Shown one piece after another: positions 31,711-33,166 of a stretch of DNA of 33,166 nucleotides. The DNA is taken from NCBI GenBank assembly GCA_030635145.1, contig DAOVZK010000025.1:1-33166 (forward strand). Direction: 5' to 3'. Origin of the DNA: Planctomycetota bacterium (GTDB taxonomy: Bacteria; Planctomycetota; Phycisphaerae; SM23-33). A program made the position numbers and the translations under genes. Position 1 is the first letter of the stretch, and each line of letters starts with the position of its first letter. Under the pieces are notes generated by a model that worked only from the letters and a program-made list of their open reading frames with translations, did not search any database and had not been told where the DNA came from.

Positions 31711-32973
31711 ATGCCACCATCAAGACGACCGAAACCTCAGGGCCCCAAACGCGGGGGCAGACCTGCTCCGAAGCGTTCTGCAAAGACGGCGTCGAAACAC
31801 GCCCGCAATGCGGTTCCAAAACGTGGAAGCAAACCCGCGTCCAAGCACACCGCGAAGCATGCCCTTCAGCGTGAGAAAAAAGCAGGTGAAAAGTCTGCTC
31901 GTTCTGATGAGAACGCCGCTGCGACAGATGCACCAAAACGCACGCGTAGAAAAGATTTCAAACCGGGTGTGAAACCTAAGCCCGCACGGCAAGCGGGTAA
32001 GAAGCGTGCAACCAGGCCCAGGCCTAGTGCAAAACCAACGACGAAGCGAGCAGCTCGAACTGACGAAAAACAAACGGCCGCACCGAAACGCGCCAAGCGT
32101 GTCGTGGCCAAGCGGGATGTGACCATTGATCCCAAACGGTTGAAACGAAACACCGCCGCCAGTGTGACGGCCGCTACCGCAAAGCCAAAACCGTCAGCTC
32201 GTTCAAAACCCAAACGCACCCGCAAAACCCAAGGCCCCCCGGAAGGTAAACTGCGAGTCCAGAAATACCTCGCCGACGCCGGGTTCGCCTCACGACGCGG
32301 CATCGAAGAAATGATCGCCGAAGGACGAATCGACGTTAACGGCGAGGCGGTCGTCAAGCTCCCGTGCTTTGTCGATCCTGAGGTCGACGAAATCCGAATC
32401 GACGGGCAGAAGGTGCGAGTTTCACGCCGCCATCTGGTGTACTTTTTGCTGAATAAACCCAAGGGCGTGGTGTGCACATCCAGCGATCCGCAGGGTCGCC
32501 CGGTGGCGGTCGATATGATTCCGTCGATTCGCGAACGTATCCACTGCGTCGGGCGGTTGGACGTCGACAGCACCGGAATTATGCTGCTGACGAACGATGG
32601 TGATCTGACGCAGCACCTTACGCATCCCAGCTATGAGGTTACCAAGACGTATCGCGTTACGGTTTCGGGGCGTGTGGAGTCTGACAGCCTCGCCAAGCTC
32701 GCACGCGGAATGTATCTCGACGGAAGACGCACCGCCGGTGTCGATGCGGTTATTTTGCGGCGCGGTACAAACGATACTGTGCTGGAGATGACGCTTCGCG
32801 AAGGGCGAAACCGCGAAATTCGTCGTATGCTGCTGAGGCTGCGGCATGGGGTCAAAAAACTGCACCGCATACGGATCGGTGCCATCAGCGACAAGGGCCT
32901 GAAAATCGGCAACGTCCGGGCACTGACGCAAAGCGAAGTCCGCCAGCTCCGCAAGGCTGGGGTTTCTAAATAA
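31711..32973 (+). CDS. rluB: RluB-like 23S rRNA pseudouridine synthase with basic extension
   Basis: Enzymes of this RsuA/RluB type isomerise a specific uridine in rRNA. From the ATG at 31711 the protein has 420 residues. Residues 1-180 are a low-complexity Lys/Arg/Ala/Pro tail with recurring K-R and P-K-R steps. The S4 RNA-binding domain follows (about 181-240, LRVQKYLADAGFASRRG). The catalytic domain has KPKGVVCTSSD, GRLDVDSTGIMLLTNDGDL with catalytic D284, and EGRNREIRRML. RluB is favoured over RsuA by that motif set, but the target base cannot be read from sequence. An in-frame GTG at 31669 is an alternative start. The extension probably binds RNA non-specifically. Confidence 0.87.
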   Translation: MPPSRRPKPQGPKRGGRPAPKRSAKTASKHARNAVPKRGSKPASKHTAKHALQREKKAGEKSARSDENAAATDAPKRTRRKDFKPGVKPKPARQAGKKRATRPRPSAKPTTKRAARTDEKQTAAPKRAKRVVAKRDVTIDPKRLKRNTAASVTAATAKPKPSARSKPKRTRKTQGPPEGKLRVQKYLADAGFASRRGIEEMIAEGRIDVNGEAVVKLPCFVDPEVDEIRIDGQKVRVSRRHLVYFLLNKPKGVVCTSSDPQGRPVAVDMIPSIRERIHCVGRLDVDSTGIMLLTNDGDLTQHLTHPSYEVTKTYRVTVSGRVESDSLAKLARGMYLDGRRTAGVDAVILRRGTNDTVLEMTLREGRNREIRRMLLRLRHGVKKLHRIRIGAISDKGLKIGNVRALTQSEVRQLRKAGVSK

Positions 32974-33100
32974 CGCGTATAATGCGTATTTGAACCGTCG
33001 GATGCTGCCCCAAGTTGTCAAGGGTAAAAGCTGTACGAGGGTATCCGGGTGAGCGACCTGATTTTCTGGCGGGGGCTGGTTCTTGTTTTTCTTTTTGATT

Positions 33101-33157
33101 TTAACCCCGCAGGGGTGGTCAGAATTTAGCCGTGGGCGTCAGCCCACGGTGTAGGGC
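33101..33157. repeat. Partial copy of the repeat block seen at 29981
   Basis: ACCCCGCAGGGGTGGTCAG, then ATTTAGCCGTGGGCG and CCCACGGTGTAGGGCC, matching the left block of the 29835-30277 cluster with scattered changes. It runs to near the window edge, so its full extent is unknown. The 127 bases between it and rluB show no gene. Confidence 0.75.
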
Positions 33158-33166
33158 CAATAGATA

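Noticed and set aside
32976-32981. TATAAT just after rluB as a promoter
   Set aside because: No acceptable -35 at 16-18 bases and no gene follows before the window edge.

Overview
The window reads as a chromosomal segment of a Gram-negative, PVC-type bacterium, most likely a planctomycete of the Phycisphaerae kind. This is inferred from gene content: an LptD-like outer-membrane protein, BatA-like and DUF4175-like membrane proteins, prepilin-like small membrane proteins, URO-D-like methyltransferase paralogues with AraC regulators, and many palindromic repeats. No rRNA, tRNA or CRISPR array was recognised, so taxonomy is not proven.

Layout. Positions 1-500 are insertion-sequence debris: the end of an IS5-type transposase, the end of an IS200/REP-type (Y1) transposase and two hairpins, abutting a truncated secreted CBM9-like gene. 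Positions 627-2991 hold a URO-D-like gene and a divergent AraC gene. A second AraC/URO-D-like divergent pair lies at 7169-9120. The two URO-D-like promoters share an exact 11-bp element. Between the pairs are a large DUF4175-like membrane protein with a Gly-Glu repeat tract (3306-5936) and ispH (5976-7145).

From 9320 to 16734 come a small membrane protein with a near-consensus promoter, a large LptD-like protein with a structured leader, two overlapping genes for single-pass membrane proteins, and a BatA-like VWA protein. From 17033 to 19765 lie a STAS protein and a lipid-phosphate operon: pgsA (makes phosphatidylglycerophosphate), pgpA (dephosphorylates it) and uppP (recycles the undecaprenyl carrier). 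20037-27106 is the addB-addA recombination helicase-nuclease pair. 27268-29794 is a signalling operon: a candidate small ORF, a hybrid histidine kinase with receiver and HPt domains, and a CheY-like regulator. After a 750-bp repeat-rich gap come manA and an RluB-like pseudouridine synthase with a long basic N-terminus.

Most of the window is housekeeping (isoprenoid, envelope, phospholipid, DNA repair, rRNA modification). The accessory and most novel parts are the paired AraC/URO-D modules, the IS-damaged left edge, the unusual cysteine set in AddA, an 11-bp tandem repeat that carries a start codon, and the dense palindromic repeats between genes. All promoter, terminator and operator calls come from reading by eye and are putative.
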